The notes: a model not told the origin generated them from the letters alone. Counted from the first letter of the stretch, positions 26,601 through 35,418 are shown. The stretch is 43,978 bases of DNA from Cohaesibacter sp. (GCA_025800145.1 JAOXSH010000064.1:1-43978), one strand, 5' to 3'. Translations and numbers: made by a program.

Positions 26601-27187
26601 CGCACCAAATGGGCTTCTAGTCGGGGCACATAAATCTGACTTGGTACAAATTGTTGTTGGAGCAGCGAGAGAAAGTCAATTTCCAGATCAATGCGGGGAG
26701 CAGAGAAAAGTGAGGTCGCCCCTTCTACCAACTTCACATTGCTAAGCCGCAGAGCTAGCCCGCCCTCTTCTGCAAAACTGATCTGGACATCGTCCAATTC
26801 CAGAATTTGCCCGGATGCCAGAATATTGGATGCCGCCCCTTCAATATCATCGACCAGCGAGGGAACAGACAAAGGCGAGGCCACCAAGCGCAAAACCAAC
26901 AGTCCGGCGACCAAAAGAACGGCAAGAACCAAAGCAGCAACGGCTTTCAAACTACGCCGACCCCAACCCGATTTTGCCTTATCTTTATCTTTCTCTTTCG
27001 CAATGCTCTCTTCATCGCCATTTTTGCGCAAATCAGGCGCTTGAGCAGATGTCTTGTCAGCACTCAGTCTCGGCTGATCTTTGGAGGCATCACGCCCATC
27101 CTCATTTGAACTTTCCTGATCAACCAAAACAGGACGCCTCCATAAATATTCAATCAGCGTTGGGCACAAAGATATGCACGCTGGCAT
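23645..27187 (-). CDS. AsmA-like / DUF3971 envelope protein
   Basis: About 1180 residues, one of the largest proteins in the window. A charged N-terminal tail (Asp/Lys/Glu-rich, about 25-80) precedes one membrane helix (about residues 81-102). A very long periplasmic region rich in beta-strand repeats follows, ending in an AsmA-like C-terminal domain (RLTGVYIPAYAVNNLFSRLPVIGRALG). Proteins of this type (YhdP, TamB and AsmA relatives) bridge the envelope and are linked to lipid transport and outer-membrane homeostasis; which role applies here is unknown. The start is uncertain: ATG 27187 is used, but TTG 27127 has GGAGG nine bases upstream. It is divergent from bcp. Confidence 0.85.
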   Translation of the reverse strand: MPACISLCPTLIEYLWRRPVLVDQESSNEDGRDASKDQPRLSADKTSAQAPDLRKNGDEESIAKEKDKDKAKSGWGRRSLKAVAALVLAVLLVAGLLVLRLVASPLSVPSLVDDIEGAASNILASGQILELDDVQISFAEEGGLALRLSNVKLVEGATSLFSAPRIDLEIDFLSLLQQQFVPSQIYVPRLEAHLVRDQLGRFIIAGQDPGGLSATFGPPIRSQADYYDPDEPEFVSLIYGMRRAMQPLADADLSKRPPRILIRDSELHFTDQLANKTRLLDNVAFSYQPKGDDDNDWRIDFAVDGKKGRIAFAMAEYKLEEETDGIAGKSIEFRFADVSLADIWPRFAEKARRFKFNSPFYGAARMDFDGRDSLIDMQVALDVGAGRLDFGDNDSALLDEASFRLDWEPDDRVLALKFGQVLFGETGGQFKGVAVWPEEQSGDVKMVIEAQDLVLDARDNPNTAKTLNELVLHARVGRQSGIMHIDRFSALAEEGKLDGAGSIALVDDVLTAGMTFQVSPMPYDLLSQMWPVNIAGAARRWVLQNVQSGRTTGGTIEISLTDKMFERTADDRLELPDDAVNGAFGLEHVALKPFGELAPAHNISGTGIFTGRTFLASLTQGELVAKTGQRLPLTSGRFEIPDHAQKPATGILVLEARGSAAALGAVVDHEPLSVLKGEKLSANRLKGQANARIKLRFPFKKDLKKEDVRYDAKVTLSDFSSGSAVRGRDIKAANLAIRTDGTRVDISGSGLIDGLQANVDVETSTDQSVKLKSNVKLVLSDRDRANLGLDLSSWLQGPVSVTIKQNGTSKDRYDVAVDLTKAVLRLDEIGWTKKSGVKGQASFKVDVKGKNYQISSLDVSGQGFKAVGQGKLHAEQGLQSLVISSLSLSRGDSFSVRVAQRKGQIFDISVSGQLLDLRGKLVKGAFASKTASSRKKTSASYHLKARIDRVIGMKGNILSDVSARHSVVRGKDREMFISGKLNGRTDFKVETQTGNNPTLHISTLDAGVLLRFLGIYDKIVGGRLAVSAELAKGWKEIRGSVFLKNFAIKGAARRDASSGQLQRSNTSFDKLTLNFSNKEGIVSVSQGVVKGPVLGATMSGTLDMRQKIVRLTGVYIPAYAVNNLFSRLPVIGRALGNRKNEGLLGITYKIKGAMDNPKVIVNPASMLAPGALRKIFEFGR

Positions 27188-27368
27188 TTTTCTTTTCGTT
27201 ATGCCAGATTCGATCAAAATGAAAGACCGGAAACCTATTTGTCAGCGTCAAACAAGTCCATTTGTTGGCGCATCGCGTATAGCCCCAAAATACATCAGGC
27301 AAAATACATCAGGATAGAGAGTGTTTGATTGACCTAAGAATCAAACGATCAACACCCGATCCAAATTG

Positions 27369-27407
27369 GGATCATGAAGGGATAGCGACAGCACCCCTCC
27401 ATGATCC
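27369..27407 (+). promoter_or_regulatory. Stem-loop in the bcp leader region
   Basis: GGATCATGAAGGG pairs with CCCTCCATGATCC at 12 of 13 positions around a 13-base loop, 72 bp before bcp. A 13-base direct repeat (AAAATACATCAGG) lies just upstream at 27287 and 27301. Function is unknown. Confidence 0.35.
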
Positions 27408-27478
27408 GCCAAATGTTACGTCAGGCTCTTTCATTGAGGCGCAACATTGAGCAATAAAATGGTCAAAAGGAAGGCAAT

Positions 27479-27952
27479 ATGTCATCAGAATTATCACAAT
27501 CCATGCAAGCGCCAAACTTTTCTCTGCCAGCCAATGGCGGCGAAATGATAGAGCTTGATCAGCTCAAAGGGCAAAATGTTGTTGTCTATTTTTACCCCAA
27601 AGACAACACTCCCGGCTGCACCACAGAAGCTCTTGATTTTACGACCTTAAAGGATGACTTTGCAAAAGTGGACACCATCATCATTGGCATCTCGGCTGAT
27701 AGCGTCAAGAAACATGACAATTTTGTCGCCAAGCATGATCTGGGCATCATTCTTGCCTCTGATGAGGACAAACAGGCCATTGAAGCCTATGGGGTGTGGG
27801 TTGAAAAGAAAATGTATGGCAAAAGCTATATGGGCATCGAACGAGCAACCTTTTTGATCGATAAAGACGGAAAAATTGCCCAGATCTGGCGCAAGGTCAA
27901 AGTCAAAGGTCATGCCCAGAGCGTTCTGGAAGCAGCTCAAGGCCTTTCATAA
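27479..27952 (+). CDS. bcp: Thiol peroxidase, Bcp/PrxQ family
   Basis: A 157-residue peroxiredoxin that reduces hydrogen peroxide and organic peroxides using thioredoxin-type reductants. The active site is PKDNTPGCTTEA with the peroxidatic Cys47. The position where Escherichia coli Bcp has its resolving cysteine, five residues on, is Leu here, and no other Cys exists in the protein, so it is a one-Cys form. The frame is opened by ATG 27479 with AAGGAAGG just upstream. It is divergent from the AsmA-like gene, a common arrangement in Hyphomicrobiales. Confidence 0.95.
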   Translation: MSSELSQSMQAPNFSLPANGGEMIELDQLKGQNVVVYFYPKDNTPGCTTEALDFTTLKDDFAKVDTIIIGISADSVKKHDNFVAKHDLGIILASDEDKQAIEAYGVWVEKKMYGKSYMGIERATFLIDKDGKIAQIWRKVKVKGHAQSVLEAAQGLS

Positions 27953-28115
27953 AGCTGACAGAAGCGTCTTGTTGGGTGGATCTCGACAATCTGACAAGAC
28001 GCCTCACGTAAAACTCCAAGACCTCACTTGTCTCTTGGCACTTATCTCTTGGCATTCAACAAAGACACGCCTATAGCTTTGCTTATCAAACATTTGCAAA
28101 GAGATAGCCAGATCC

Positions 28116-29018
28116 ATGCTTACTCATCCTTATCTGCAAACAGCCCCTATCCGCACGCATGGCCGCACGCATGGCCGCACAGATAGCCCAACATATCCTT
28201 GTCTTGCCAGCTATGCACGGGCTATTACCTCGACACCGGATCTTGATGAGAAAATACAACTCTCTTATGACGCAGCGCGTGCATGGTATGGCCGAACGCT
28301 TTCCTTGAGCAGTCAACATAATCAGGCAATGCCAGACAGGCCCGGACGCCCGAAAGAGCCTAAGCTACTGCCTCCTAACCAGATGCCCAAACGCTCGAAA
28401 GGCAAAGGGCAAGGCAAACTTGCCCTGCTGCATTCCCTTGCTCATATCGAATTAAATGCCATTGACCTGACATGGGATCTGGTGGGCCGCTATATCAACC
28501 AGAAAATGCCGCGCAGCTTTTTTGATCAATTTGTACAAGTGGGGCTGGAAGAAGCCAGACATTTTGATCTTCTGAACACGCATCTGAAAAAACTTGGCAG
28601 TTATTATGGCGCCCTTCCAGCTCATGATGGTTTATGGCAAGCGGCACAGGATACGAGCTATGATCTGCTTGCGCGTCTGGCGCTAATTCCGCTTGTGCTG
28701 GAAGCAAGAGGACTGGATGTCACGCCCTCAACAATTCTTAAAATGCGCCAACATGGCGATGAAGACAGCGCCAATATCCTGCAAATCATCTATCGCGATG
28801 AAAAACGCCATGTAGCATTTGGCGTGAAATGGTTTCGCTATATGTGTGATCGTCAAAGGCTTGCGCCGGAACCGACTTTTCACAAACTTGTCCGCACACA
28901 TTTCAGAGGCAGTCTAAAGCCACCCTTTAACGATTTGGCACGGGCAGAAGCAGGCCTAACACCGGGCTTTTACAAACCCTTAACCGGCATTTCATCCACC
29001 CGCCCGGACCCCTTATAA
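28116..29018 (+). CDS. DUF455 family ferritin-like protein
   Basis: A 300-residue protein of the DUF455 family, whose members have a ferritin-like four-helix fold with probable di-iron ligands. The visible residues are HIELNAIDL, EEARHFDLL, LEARGLDVT and DEKRHVAFG, which place Glu and His in the usual ExxH spacings. The reaction is not established. The N-terminal part contains a short tandem repeat, HGRTHGRTD, encoded by a repeated 12-bp unit at 28151. It follows bcp by 163 bp on the same strand. Confidence 0.88.
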   Translation: MLTHPYLQTAPIRTHGRTHGRTDSPTYPCLASYARAITSTPDLDEKIQLSYDAARAWYGRTLSLSSQHNQAMPDRPGRPKEPKLLPPNQMPKRSKGKGQGKLALLHSLAHIELNAIDLTWDLVGRYINQKMPRSFFDQFVQVGLEEARHFDLLNTHLKKLGSYYGALPAHDGLWQAAQDTSYDLLARLALIPLVLEARGLDVTPSTILKMRQHGDEDSANILQIIYRDEKRHVAFGVKWFRYMCDRQRLAPEPTFHKLVRTHFRGSLKPPFNDLARAEAGLTPGFYKPLTGISSTRPDPL

Positions 29019-29089
29019 ACGATTTATTAACCCTAATTAAGCCTTAATGAGGGAGATATAAAAGCACGAAAGAAATAAGTGGTTTCTAA

Positions 29090-30514
29090 ATGCTCTCTCA
29101 TAACAGACCCAATACATTTGGACGCAGAAATGAGCCGCATCGCATCATAATTGCCCATGGTGATGTCGTGCAGGATTTCACAGTCAGGCCATGGGTTTTT
29201 TCGACCCTGTTTGTCGTTGGTCTGATTTTTAGCGCCTTTTATCTGTCAGCCACCACTTATTTGGTCTTTCGCGATGAAATCATTAGCTTTTCCAGATCAG
29301 AACAAGCCATGATTCACAATGCTTATGAAGACAGAATTACGGATCTGCGCGCTCAGCTCGATCGGGTTGCCAGCCGCCAGATGATCAATCAGCAGGAAAT
29401 AGAAAGCCGCGTGCAGACATTGATGCGCAAGCAGGCGGATTATGAATCATATTCCTCTGTGCTGGCACCGATTCTCAAAAAGGCCGAAGCTGCGGGCGTT
29501 AAGATTCGCAACACTCTGGATATGCCAACCCCAAAAATGGCTCCATGGCGCATCAAGAAAGCCAATCAACAGGCAAAAGCAACGAAAGCCAAAGCCTCTG
29601 ACAAACGCATCCAGAGCACTTTCACAGAATTGGCGTCCCTCGGCTTTCGCTCCAGCACATCTATGAATAAGGACCCATTTCTCCAGCAACCCGACCCTTT
29701 TGAACAGCCCGCCCCTTTTGAACAGATTGCCTCTCTCAATCTGAAACAACCTTCAATTGTCAAAGACGAACAAATCGGCATTGATCCAACAGCAACAGAT
29801 GCAATTGCAAAGCGGGATGCAACTATTGTGCGCCTTGCAGACGCAGCACAGCAATTAGACAATGACATTCTCGATAATGCCGTTATCTTGGGCAACATCT
29901 TGCAGGATATCCGCAAAAAAACCGAGCGGGTTGAGCGCCGTATCGCATCCCTTGGTGTTACCTTGGATACAAATGTCGCGATGGGCGGGCCATATTTGCC
30001 ATTGGCCCATCATGCCAGTCAGGAGCATCTAGCGGCAGGGGCTGAAAAAGTCACCAATGCGCTGGACCAATATATGCGCTTGCGGGAAAATCTGCGCAAA
30101 TTGCCAATCGCACACCCCTTGCCAAGTGGTCGTCTGACCAGTCGCTTTGGTCCCAGACGCGATCCTTTTTTGGGAAGAATGGCCATGCATTCCGGCCTTG
30201 ATATTGCTCAAGCCCATGGCACCCCCATTCGCGCATCAGGCGCTGGCAAGGTCACTCATGCCGGGCGTAGATCAGGCTATGGCCTTATGGTGGAAATTGA
30301 TCACGGCAACGGCGTTACCAGCCGCTATGCCCATATGAGCAAGGTCATTGCCCGCAAAGGCCAGTGGATCAAGAAAGGCGCAACCGTTGGCAAAGTTGGC
30401 TCTTCGGGTCGCTCGACCGGCCCTCATTTGCATTTCGAAACACGTATTCGCGGCAAAGCTGTCAATCCAAGCTCTTTTCTGTTAACAGGCATAGAATTGC
30501 GCCGTGAACTATAA
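29090..30514 (+). CDS. M23 family metallopeptidase, membrane anchored
   Basis: This 474-residue protein is likely a peptidoglycan hydrolase or a hydrolase activator. A short cytoplasmic tail is followed by one membrane helix (about 37-60), a coiled-coil stretch (about 75-130), a low-complexity linker with repeated PDPFEQPAPFEQ-type residues, and a C-terminal LytM domain. Zinc ligands are visible as HSGLD (His367, Asp371), RYAH (His415) and HLH (His446 and His448), so it should be catalytically competent. In Hyphomicrobiales such genes often relate to cell division. The next stretch is insertion-element debris. Confidence 0.9.
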   Translation: MLSHNRPNTFGRRNEPHRIIIAHGDVVQDFTVRPWVFSTLFVVGLIFSAFYLSATTYLVFRDEIISFSRSEQAMIHNAYEDRITDLRAQLDRVASRQMINQQEIESRVQTLMRKQADYESYSSVLAPILKKAEAAGVKIRNTLDMPTPKMAPWRIKKANQQAKATKAKASDKRIQSTFTELASLGFRSSTSMNKDPFLQQPDPFEQPAPFEQIASLNLKQPSIVKDEQIGIDPTATDAIAKRDATIVRLADAAQQLDNDILDNAVILGNILQDIRKKTERVERRIASLGVTLDTNVAMGGPYLPLAHHASQEHLAAGAEKVTNALDQYMRLRENLRKLPIAHPLPSGRLTSRFGPRRDPFLGRMAMHSGLDIAQAHGTPIRASGAGKVTHAGRRSGYGLMVEIDHGNGVTSRYAHMSKVIARKGQWIKKGATVGKVGSSGRSTGPHLHFETRIRGKAVNPSSFLLTGIELRREL

Positions 30515-30564
30515 CACATAGCGCCAGAGATAAAAGAAAAGCAACGGTGTTAGCGGTCAAGAGC

Positions 30565-30730
30565 TCATGTCGTTGTTTTGTATTCTCTCATTCTTTCATT
30601 TAGAATAATGACGATTTTTCTGATGACTGCGACGATAGCAACTTTCCCCGGTTTGCCCTTTTCTCTCAGCTTTTCATAGAAAGCTTTCATATTAAAGCAT
30701 TTCGAGATTAGTTTGAATCTCTGGGATTCC
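30565..30730 (-). pseudogene. IS110-family transposase, C-terminal remnant
   Basis: The minus strand encodes FYEKLREKGKPGKVAIVAVI, then RKIVIILN, with a stop at 30565-30567. This is the characteristic C-terminal end of IS110-type transposases. Upstream residues continue in frame to about 30730 (RFKLISKCFNMKAF), after which similarity is lost. The catalytic N-terminal part is absent. It lies 51 bp after the M23 peptidase gene. Confidence 0.75.
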
Positions 30731-30775
30731 CTTTTTGTTTGATTTGTGATTCACCCTTGTTTGGAGGATGATATC

Positions 30776-30841
30776 ATGCCAGCCCCATTACCAAGAGAAC
30801 TTCGAGAGCGCTTTGCGCGTTTGATTGATGAAGGATTGATA
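30776..30841 (+). pseudogene. IS630-type transposase, N-terminal start interrupted by the 323-bp repeat
   Basis: ATG 30776, with GGAGG seven bases upstream, opens a frame MPAPLPRELRERFARLIDEG, the usual first residues of one IS630-type transposase group. The 323-bp repeat, copy B, begins at 30839 and cuts the frame at codon 22. If the repeat and one TA are removed, the frame stays open to a stop near 31350, about 85 codons in all, although the later residues are not recognisable transposase. Confidence 0.65.
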
Positions 30842-31160
30842 CCAACGGCACGAAAGATTACCCCATATGACCGGATTTTATTGGCTTTCTGGTAAGAAGC
30901 TTTTGCTGCCATGGTCTGGTTGAGCACAAAGCAAGAGCGACGCAGTCCACAAAGCCAGTAAAACCGGCCTTTGGTGCTTTGAAATGGCTCACTGAGCTGC
31001 GTTGTCTTTCTAGGGCGCGCCTCATTGAATTGTCTTGACAATTCAATGCAAAAGGTTCGCATCAAAAAAGAAAAGCCCCGGCATTGTCCGATCGAGCCGA
31101 CGTCTTGCCAGTAAACCATTTCAAAGCATCCTATGGGTCAATCTTTTATGCCGTTGGTAT
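30839..31160. mobile_element. 323-bp TA-flanked MITE-like repeat, copy B
   Basis: It is about 96% identical to copy A at 11942-12264 in the same orientation, with roughly eleven substitutions and one single-base indel. Terminal inverted repeats and TA tips are intact. It is inserted in the reading frame that starts at 30776, so it is younger than that transposase copy. No transposase is encoded within it. Confidence 0.8.
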
Positions 31161-31330
31161 AAGTCATAGGCTTGGTCTTTCTTATACGCGAGCGATAAGC
31201 TCATTCAACGGTTCGACGAAGCCTCTTGGTGCGAGAAGGGGTTTGCTTTTTTACGAACGAGAGTTCATGTCCGGTAGGGTCCAACCACTTCAAGCACCTG
31301 TATCAGGATGTTGCAGGCACCCGGATACAA
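31161..31330 (+). other. Unassigned stretch between repeat copy B and the valS terminator
   Basis: A frame continues in phase with the interrupted transposase (SHRLGLSYTRAISSFNG) to about 31350. The first residues could be the second helix of a helix-turn-helix, but the rest is unrecognised. I see no independent gene. Confidence 0.4.
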
Positions 31331-31368
31331 AAGAGGCAGGCTCATCATAACAAATGAACCTGCCTCTT
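31331..31368 (-). terminator. Terminator downstream of valS
   Basis: AAGAGGCAGG (31331-31340) pairs with CCTGCCTCTT (31359-31368), extended by CTCAT/ATGAA. On the minus strand the stem is followed by TTTTG. It lies about 60 bp past the valS stop. Confidence 0.7.
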
Positions 31369-31428
31369 AATGTATAAGCCTCGATGCAGATATCATCGAG
31401 ACTTTTGAGTATTGAGAGTGTATGATTC

Positions 31429-34146
31429 TTACAGCGCGGCCAAAATGCGACCCAAAGCTTCTTGCACCTTGGCTTTCAGAGCCTGTTGTTCGGCCAATTT
31501 GGCTTTCTGGTCTTGCACAATCTCCACTGGTGCATTGGCAACAAAGCGCTCGTTGCCCAGCTTTGCTTCAAACTTGGCTGCAACTTTGCTGATCTTGTCG
31601 ATCTCTTTTTCAAGACGAGCTTTTTCCGCGTCCAGATCAATCACCCCAGCAAGAGGCAAAGCGATGGTCGCTTCACCCACCACAACTTGGGCCGAGCCTT
31701 GCGGCACATCACTGGAAAGTTTGATTTCATCAGCCCGCGCCAAGCGCTTGATCACCGCATCCTGCGCTTGCAAACGGCTTTGTGTCTGATCAGAGGCACC
31801 AACAATTTCCAGCTTGAGCTGGGTGGATGGAGGAATATTCATCTCTGAGCGAACGGAACGAATGGCCGTGATGATATCCACCAGCCAGTTGATATCATCA
31901 GCTGCACCTGTATCGTCAATATCATAGCTTGGCCATTGACCAAGGATCAGCAACCCCTCGCGGGCCGGGCCGGTTTTGCCGGTCTCTGCCCACAGCTCTT
32001 CCGTGATGAACGGCATGAAAGGATGCAACAAAACGCAAATCTGATCCAGAACCCAAGCCACGCAAGCCTGTGTCTCTGTCTTGGCCTCGCTCTCGCCTTC
32101 TGCCTGCAAAACAGGCTTGGTCAGCTCGATATACCAGTCGCAATAAAGGTTCCAGACAAAGCGATAGAGGCCATTGGCGGCATCGTTGAAACGATAAGTC
32201 TCAATAGCCTCAGACACATCCTTGGCGGTTTTGGCCAATTCGGTGACGATCCAGCGGTTCACTGTCTCCTTGACGCTGTTTGGATCAAAGCCCTCAGCCC
32301 GCGCACAACCATTCATCTGGGTGAAGCGGGTTGCATTCCACAATTTTGTGCCAAAATTGCGATAACCTGCCACTCGGCTGGTCGCCAGCTTGATGTCGCG
32401 CCCCTGGGCTGCCATTGCCGCCAAGGTGAAACGCACCGCATCGGCCCCATATTCATCAACCAAGTCCAAAGGATCAATCACATTGCCCTTGGATTTGGAC
32501 ATTTTGGCACCCTTTTCATCGCGCACCAGCGCATGAACATAGACGGTGTGAAATGGCTCTTCCTTCATGAAATGCAAGGACATCATCATCATCCGCGCAA
32601 CCCAGAAGAAGATGATGTCAAAGCCGGTGACCAAAACATCCGTCTGATAATATCTCTCCAGCTCTGGTGTTTTATCCGGCCAACCAAGGGTTGAGAATGG
32701 CCAAAGAGCAGACGAGAACCAGGTATCGAGCACATCTTCGTCACGGATCAACTCAACCGCTTCACCATAATGGGCTTTTGCCTGCTCTGCGGCTTCACTT
32801 TGTGTGGCTGCAACAAAGACTTTTTCATCAGGTCCGTACCAAGCCGGAATTTGATGCCCCCACCAAAGCTGACGGGAAATACACCATGGCTGGATATTTT
32901 CCATCCATTCAAAATAGGTCTTTTCCCAGTTTTTAGGCACGAAATTGGTACGGCCTTCTTTTACAGAGGCAATGGCAGGCTTGGCCAGAGTTTGTGCATC
33001 AACAAACCATTGGTCGGTCAAATAAGGTTCAATGATCACACCTGAACGATCCCCATGCGGTGTCATATTGACATGATCATCAATACCGGCCAGCAACCCT
33101 TTTTCCTCGAACATGGCCACGATCAGCTTGCGCGCCTTAAAGCGCTCAACACCATCCAAAGCATTGATGGTGGATTGCAGCTCCTCGCTCATATCCAGAC
33201 CTTGAAGGAAATCCTCATTGTCTTTCAGCCAGATATTGGCCTCACGCGTCATGATATTGATCATCGGCAGGTCATGACGCTTGCCAATATCAAAGTCATT
33301 AAAGTCATGAGCCGGGGTCACCTTCATCGCACCCGTGCCGGTTTCCAAATCAACATAATCATCGGCAATGATGGGGATTTTGCGCTCAACCAGCGGCAGG
33401 ATGACATTCTTGCCAATCAGATCCCGATAGCGCTCATCCTCTGGATGCACGATGACAGCGGTGTCACCGAGCATGGTTTCAGGCCGTGTGGTGGAAACGG
33501 TAATGGTGCGACCCTCAATTCCCTCAATCGGGTAAGAAAGGTTCCACATATGACCGTTCATTTCCTTTTGCTCTACTTCCAGATCGGAAATGGCGGTCAG
33601 GAAATGCGGATCCCAGTTTACCAGACGCTTGTCTTTGTAAATCAGGCCCTCATTATACAGCTCGATAAAGACCTTCTGGACAGCCTTGGACAGGCCTTCA
33701 TCCATGGTGAAACGCTCGCGTGACCAATCGGCAGACGCCCCAAGACGGCGCAACTGATTGAAAATGGTGCCACCAGATTCGCCTTTCCATTGCCAAACCC
33801 GCTCAAGAAATTTCTCGCGGCCCATATCGCGGCGGCCCGGCTCATTATTCTCAGCCAGCTGGCGCTCAACCACCATTTGGGTCGCAATGCCCGCATGGTC
33901 CATCCCCGGCTGCCAAAGCACATCCTTGCCCTGCATCCGGTGATAGCGGATCATGATATCCTGCAATGTGTTATTGAGCGCATGGCCCATATGGAGAGAG
34001 CCAGTCACATTCGGCGGTGGAATGACGATGCAGAAATTGTCCTGCCCGTCTTTTTTGCCAGCGCCAGCATTAAAGGCACCAGATTTTTCCCACTCTTGAT
34101 AAAGGCGCGGCTCAACATTGGCCGCATCGAATGTTTTTTCCAGCAT
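31429..34146 (-). CDS. valS: Valyl-tRNA synthetase
   Basis: About 905 residues from ATG 34146; a TTG at 34164 is a weaker alternative. This class Ia synthetase charges tRNA-Val. HMGH (52-55) is the HIGH motif and KMSKSKGNVIDP (about 545) the KMSKS loop. The editing domain (CP1), including the TTRPETMLGD segment, lies between them. The anticodon-binding domain follows, and a C-terminal coiled-coil arm (AEKARLEKEIDKISKVAAKF) typical of ValRS ends the protein. It runs in the same direction as popZ, about 256 bp downstream. Confidence 0.98.
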   Translation of the reverse strand: MLEKTFDAANVEPRLYQEWEKSGAFNAGAGKKDGQDNFCIVIPPPNVTGSLHMGHALNNTLQDIMIRYHRMQGKDVLWQPGMDHAGIATQMVVERQLAENNEPGRRDMGREKFLERVWQWKGESGGTIFNQLRRLGASADWSRERFTMDEGLSKAVQKVFIELYNEGLIYKDKRLVNWDPHFLTAISDLEVEQKEMNGHMWNLSYPIEGIEGRTITVSTTRPETMLGDTAVIVHPEDERYRDLIGKNVILPLVERKIPIIADDYVDLETGTGAMKVTPAHDFNDFDIGKRHDLPMINIMTREANIWLKDNEDFLQGLDMSEELQSTINALDGVERFKARKLIVAMFEEKGLLAGIDDHVNMTPHGDRSGVIIEPYLTDQWFVDAQTLAKPAIASVKEGRTNFVPKNWEKTYFEWMENIQPWCISRQLWWGHQIPAWYGPDEKVFVAATQSEAAEQAKAHYGEAVELIRDEDVLDTWFSSALWPFSTLGWPDKTPELERYYQTDVLVTGFDIIFFWVARMMMMSLHFMKEEPFHTVYVHALVRDEKGAKMSKSKGNVIDPLDLVDEYGADAVRFTLAAMAAQGRDIKLATSRVAGYRNFGTKLWNATRFTQMNGCARAEGFDPNSVKETVNRWIVTELAKTAKDVSEAIETYRFNDAANGLYRFVWNLYCDWYIELTKPVLQAEGESEAKTETQACVAWVLDQICVLLHPFMPFITEELWAETGKTGPAREGLLILGQWPSYDIDDTGAADDINWLVDIITAIRSVRSEMNIPPSTQLKLEIVGASDQTQSRLQAQDAVIKRLARADEIKLSSDVPQGSAQVVVGEATIALPLAGVIDLDAEKARLEKEIDKISKVAAKFEAKLGNERFVANAPVEIVQDQKAKLAEQQALKAKVQEALGRILAAL

Positions 34147-34402
34147 TGCACTTCCATATCGCAAGCAAGGGATCCAAATCCCACGCGCCTGTCAACAAGT
34201 CCTATGGCTTTGCCTGTTCATGCCCTTATTTCCTGCATGAATGCAGGCATCGACCACAATAAATCATTTTAAGGTGTAAACCCATTCCGTGGCACTCTGT
34301 CAACCGCAAGAGGGGGGCAAGTCACCAATCGCCCACCTTTATTGAGCGATCAGCGTAAATTTGCCACAAAATGAGAAAAATCAGGTTGGTTGGTGCGGGT
34401 GA

Positions 34403-35176
34403 TCAGCGATAATGCTGCTCACCCCTTGACACGCGCTCGATTTCGGCGCGCACGAGACGTTCCACCATGACCGGTAAATTCTGATCCAGCCATGCTTTGA
34501 GCATAGGCCGCAGCATGTCTTCCACCACATTTTCCATCGTCCGGGTATTGTTGGACAGGATGGTGTGGGTCAGATTTTCAAAGGCATTGGTCACCACTTC
34601 ACTGGTTTGCGAAGAGACAAGCGGCATGCCTTTTTCAACCTCTGGCAAATTGTCCAAAGGCGTTGGCTCTGTTTCGATGGTGGCTTTGAGAAGCGAGGGA
34701 ACCTTTTCTTCCAACGTCGACTGAACCATTTGCTCCAGTTCAGGTGTTGGAGCTGGATCCATGGCTGCTTCTGCAACAGGATCAGGAGAAGGCTCCGGCT
34801 CGGCCTCTTCCATGAACATCAAATCATCTTCTTGCGGCTGAACCAGATCCTGTTCTTGCCATTCACTTGGCAAATCAAGGACTTCTTCCTCTTTTTCCGG
34901 CTCGCCTTCGTCATCAGCTTCCATCGCGGCCATCATGGCCGCCATATCGTCTTCTTCGGCTGCCGGTTCTTCTTCTACAGGCGCAGGCGCATCGAAAAGA
35001 GCATCAAGATCATCTTGGCCCATTTCTGCATTGGGATCGACTTCCGGTTCCGCCGCAACTTCTGGCTCGCTGGCTTCCTCTCCGCCAATAGCGGCTTCTT
35101 CATCAGAAATAATCCGGCGAATGGACGCCAGAATCTCTTCCATTGAAGGTTCCTGAGCTGCGTTGGTATTCGACAT
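34403..35176 (-). CDS. popZ: Polar organising protein PopZ (DUF2497)
   Basis: About 257 residues. PopZ forms polar condensates that anchor the chromosome partition complex in alphaproteobacteria. The N-terminal helix (PSMEEILASIRRIISDEE, about 9-26) is the partner-binding region. A long acidic, Pro/Glu/Asp-rich disordered linker (about 28-165) follows, then three C-terminal helices needed for oligomerisation (NTRTMENVVEDMLRPMLKAW, about 200-220, onward). The start ATG 35176 has GTGAGG upstream; a GTG at 35185 would add three residues. It lies between tolC and valS, a conserved neighbourhood. Confidence 0.92.
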   Translation of the reverse strand: MSNTNAAQEPSMEEILASIRRIISDEEAAIGGEEASEPEVAAEPEVDPNAEMGQDDLDALFDAPAPVEEEPAAEEDDMAAMMAAMEADDEGEPEKEEEVLDLPSEWQEQDLVQPQEDDLMFMEEAEPEPSPDPVAEAAMDPAPTPELEQMVQSTLEEKVPSLLKATIETEPTPLDNLPEVEKGMPLVSSQTSEVVTNAFENLTHTILSNNTRTMENVVEDMLRPMLKAWLDQNLPVMVERLVRAEIERVSRGEQHYR

Positions 35177-35418
35177 AGGCCTCACCTGAAAACTGAAAAC
35201 CAGTAGTGCTGCAAATCACATTCCACCGCAGAAACGATTCGCATGTTCTATCACTATAGGCTGTTTGCATGTATTAGAAAATCTGTTCCCATAAAAAGCA
35301 CCATTCAACTGTGCATGGAAACCGCTTTTCTGCTCTTTCCCCGTTATCCCTGCTATCCTTGAGATCCATTTTTACGCAGAAATATTTTCAAGACGTTGAT
35401 TTTTGAACCCAAGAATCG

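Noticed and set aside
29027..29047. TTAA-N6-TTAA near the M23 peptidase start as a CtrA box
   Set aside because: The spacer is six, not seven, bases; the same holds for the TTAA pair near 19960.
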